Below are positions 37,284-39,657 of a DNA stretch of 39,657 nt, piece after piece. The position numbers and the translations under genes are program-made. The notes under the pieces were generated by a model. The model made no database searches and was not told the origin of the DNA. It worked only from the letters and a program-made list of their open reading frames with translations. The stretch covers positions 1 to 39,657 of the forward strand of contig CANQNB010000002.1 of the NCBI GenBank assembly GCA_947625065.1, written 5' to 3'. Position 1 is the first letter of the stretch, and every line of letters starts with the position of its first letter. This DNA is from an uncultured Clostridia bacterium. Lineage in GTDB: Bacteria > Bacillota > Clostridia > Christensenellales > Borkfalkiaceae.

Positions 37284-37314
37284 AAAAGAGACGGGGAAAC
37301 CCCGTCTCTTTTGA
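37284..37314. terminator. Bidirectional terminator
   Basis: AAAAGAGACGGGG-aaa-CCCCGTCTCTTTT between convergent genes. Confidence 0.75.
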
Positions 37315-37327
37315 TTTTGCCGACCGA

Positions 37328-39657
37328 TCACTCCGTCACGCGCACCCAAGCGCCCTTGGAGTTAAAATAAGATTTGGCGTAAGGACTTGTTGCCGATCCT
37401 TTTGCTGCGTCTGCGAGCGACTGCGGTGTTTCAAATACAGAATCGGGAATTTTAGTCAATACCTCTTCCCTTGTATTTAAGTTTGTGCTGACAGAATACC
37501 AAGTCCCGTCGCCCTCAATCGTCAAAGATGTGCCTCTCCATCCTCCTGCACCACTACCCACAAAAGCACCTTTATCGATACGTTTGACGCTTGCGGGGAT
37601 TGTGATCTCAGTGAGGTAAGAACAACCGACGAATGCACCCGCGCCGATCATTTCCACACGACTGCCCAATGTGAGGCTCGTCATCTTGTTGCCCGCTTCG
37701 CTGAATGCCGCCAAGATAAACCGTGTGTCGTCGGCAACGATAAAGGAGTCTGCTGTGGTATCCTTCTCCTTCACGAGGATCAAATGCGGCTTTTCGGTTG
37801 TCCCGAGATACAGACCGTTGTTATATTCGGTAAGCCCTGCCATGGTGCTGGTGCTCCCGTCAAAGGCATCGCCAGCTACGTACTGCAAGTTCTCGTCGCT
37901 CGTAAGCTTCACAGTAAGGGCACCTGCACAACCGCCGAACGCCTTGCTTCCGATATACTCAATGGAAGCTGGCAACGTGATCGTGTGTTCCTCTCCGGAT
38001 GGAACGCAAGAATAGAAGGAAGAATCGTCGAGATATTTTAGTTTCGAAGCACTCCCAAATGTAGGCGTTACATCAGTATAATAAGAGGTCGTCTTATAAG
38101 AGCTACCGGTCATTGTTCTTTCGGTAAAATATAAGAACGCATTCTGAGAGATGATCTCAACAGAATCGGGAATTTCCAAAGGCTCTTGGATTTCAATTCC
38201 GGAAGTTCTTGTGCTCGTCCAGCTATCGCCCGCAAGAATCCCCGAAGCAATATCAAGTGTACCGGGCTTAATGCTTAACTTTTGAATGATCTTCTCTTCT
38301 AACTTCGGCTGAACTGCAAATAAATGGTTCCCGATATAGAGCATCTGATTGCCGTTGCCGTCGTTCACCCAATTCTCTTCGTCCGTATAAATGGGAGTAT
38401 CGCGGAGGAGCCGTTTCCCGTAAGCCGCATCATTTGCATCAGTACCATTTATCTCTACATAACGAATGGCGTGTTCAGGCAAGATCAATTCTTTAAGTTG
38501 TTTACAAGAACCAAATGCCCGCACGTCGATCCATTCGAGGTTGGTATCCCCGGAAAGATCGATCTTTTCAAGCCCGCTGTTGGGGAAAGCCGTATACATT
38601 ATCCCTACAACACCTTTGGGAATGGTAAGTTTTTTGAGCGACGTACAGTTGCGGAACGTGCCGTACTCCAAAGTCTCCAACGTATCGGGAAGATTGACTT
38701 CTTCAAGGTTGGTGCAACCTTCAAATGCGTTTTGATACAACTGCGTGATGCCCGATTCAATGGTGACGCTCTTAACGGTCGTATTGCCCTTCATCATACC
38801 GTTTCCGCTGATCGCAACGGGTTTCCCGTTGATCTCAGAAGGAATATAAACGTCCTCTTCTTCGCCCGTGTATTTGTTGATATAGAAATAATTGGGGTCG
38901 TCAAGCCTCCCCGGCTTTGATTCCGTGAACGGAATTGTTTCGCCGCAGAAAACACAACTGCCGTTCATGTATCTATGGAATTTGCCCAAGCTCGTGCAGC
39001 TTGTGTTCGCATTGCCCTGAATCGCGAGCACCGAGAGCGTGAGGTTGACCTGTTTGCTCTCATAGTCATCCGCCGTAATGGGAAGTTCAATCGTCAGTTT
39101 GACATCCGTAGGCGTCGTGCCGACCGTAACGAGATCCGACCATGCCGTAGCCATTGCACCGCCGTCGAATTCCATCTCGCTCCCCTCTTCTCCCATCTTC
39201 ACGGTGAGCGCCTCGATGAGCGGATTCTCGCCGCGCTCCGCCTCGGGTGTTGTGTCTGTGAGTTGTACCTGATAGCGGATCGTGATGCTGCTATCGTTTG
39301 TGATCCCGACGGTCAGCTCCACCTTGTTCCCGGGTGTGAACCGCCGCAGCTCGAGACCTGTTGCTGCGTCATAGCTGAGCGAACCGTATGCGCCGCTATC
39401 ACCAAAGTTGGCGGAAAATCCGCCTTCGGTGCTCCCGCTTACGGTGTCCTCGACGTACTTATAGGTGCCGTCGTATGTTGCCTCCTCTGCGCCCGCAGTT
39501 TCAGAGTGCCACGCCGAAATCTTCGTAACCGCAGCGGTCACCGAGATCTTGCCGCTCGTGATCGCAATGTTCGTTTGAGATTCGCCCGTAAACAGCGCGA
39601 GGGTGGCGCCCGTGATGAGGGTGGCGCACATCGCCATCGTCAGTGCCGAGCCTACAA
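37328..39657 (-). CDS. BspA-type leucine-rich repeat surface protein with SipW/TasA-like N-terminus (5' end beyond window)
   Basis: LRR_5-type repeats (AFEGCTNLEEVNLPDTLETLEYGTFRNCTSLKKLTIPKGV...); N-terminus ...GSALTMAMCATLITGATLALFTGESQTNIAITSGKISV resembles SipW-dependent signal peptides; frame is still open at the right edge. Confidence 0.82.
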   Translation of the reverse strand, partial: VGSALTMAMCATLITGATLALFTGESQTNIAITSGKISVTAAVTKISAWHSETAGAEEATYDGTYKYVEDTVSGSTEGGFSANFGDSGAYGSLSYDAATGLELRRFTPGNKVELTVGITNDSSITIRYQVQLTDTTPEAERGENPLIEALTVKMGEEGSEMEFDGGAMATAWSDLVTVGTTPTDVKLTIELPITADDYESKQVNLTLSVLAIQGNANTSCTSLGKFHRYMNGSCVFCGETIPFTESKPGRLDDPNYFYINKYTGEEEDVYIPSEINGKPVAISGNGMMKGNTTVKSVTIESGITQLYQNAFEGCTNLEEVNLPDTLETLEYGTFRNCTSLKKLTIPKGVVGIMYTAFPNSGLEKIDLSGDTNLEWIDVRAFGSCKQLKELILPEHAIRYVEINGTDANDAAYGKRLLRDTPIYTDEENWVNDGNGNQMLYIGNHLFAVQPKLEEKIIQKLSIKPGTLDIASGILAGDSWTSTRTSGIEIQEPLEIPDSVEIISQNAFLYFTERTMTGSSYKTTSYYTDVTPTFGSASKLKYLDDSSFYSCVPSGEEHTITLPASIEYIGSKAFGGCAGALTVKLTSDENLQYVAGDAFDGSTSTMAGLTEYNNGLYLGTTEKPHLILVKEKDTTADSFIVADDTRFILAAFSEAGNKMTSLTLGSRVEMIGAGAFVGCSYLTEITIPASVKRIDKGAFVGSGAGGWRGTSLTIEGDGTWYSVSTNLNTREEVLTKIPDSVFETPQSLADAAKGSATSPYAKSYFNSKGAWVRVTE

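Overview
GC-rich (~60%+) chromosomal window that looks like an uncultured Clostridia-type Firmicute; it is mostly housekeeping genes with a few accessory patches. Backbone, mostly on the minus strand: cdaA (partial), comEC-holA, rpsO-pnp, hemZ, an MBL hydrolase, relA/spoT, recJ, secF, secD, the SCIFF maturase scfB plus its 50-aa precursor scfA (missing from the ORF track), a TIGR04086-like membrane protein, yajC, tgt, then queA-ruvB-ruvA-ruvC. On the plus strand: argH, a membrane protein, a YggS-like PLP protein, a zinc-dependent phospholipase C-like protein, two tandem SGNH esterase lipoproteins, and an AraC regulator followed by an alpha/beta hydrolase. galK-galE and a C-terminal part of a BspA-type LRR surface protein are also on the minus strand. 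Most notable: (1) a dispersed word CGGACATGG(G)T, GGACATGG occurring 16 times by eye on both strands, in several reading frames and in intergenic DNA, always followed by T or GT; (2) a perfect in-frame 69-bp tandem duplication in relA that doubles the Cys-Cys motif of the C-terminal zinc-finger/RIS domain; (3) a ruvA frameshift; (4) an orphan RelB antitoxin followed by a 21-codon toxin remnant; (5) a mosaic of palindromic repeats at 6.6-7.3 kb beside a low-GC lipoprotein/XRE cassette with a perfect consensus promoter and twin operator-like repeats; (6) a SecDF pair with eroded motifs. All calls come from reading the sequence and translations; no searches were run.
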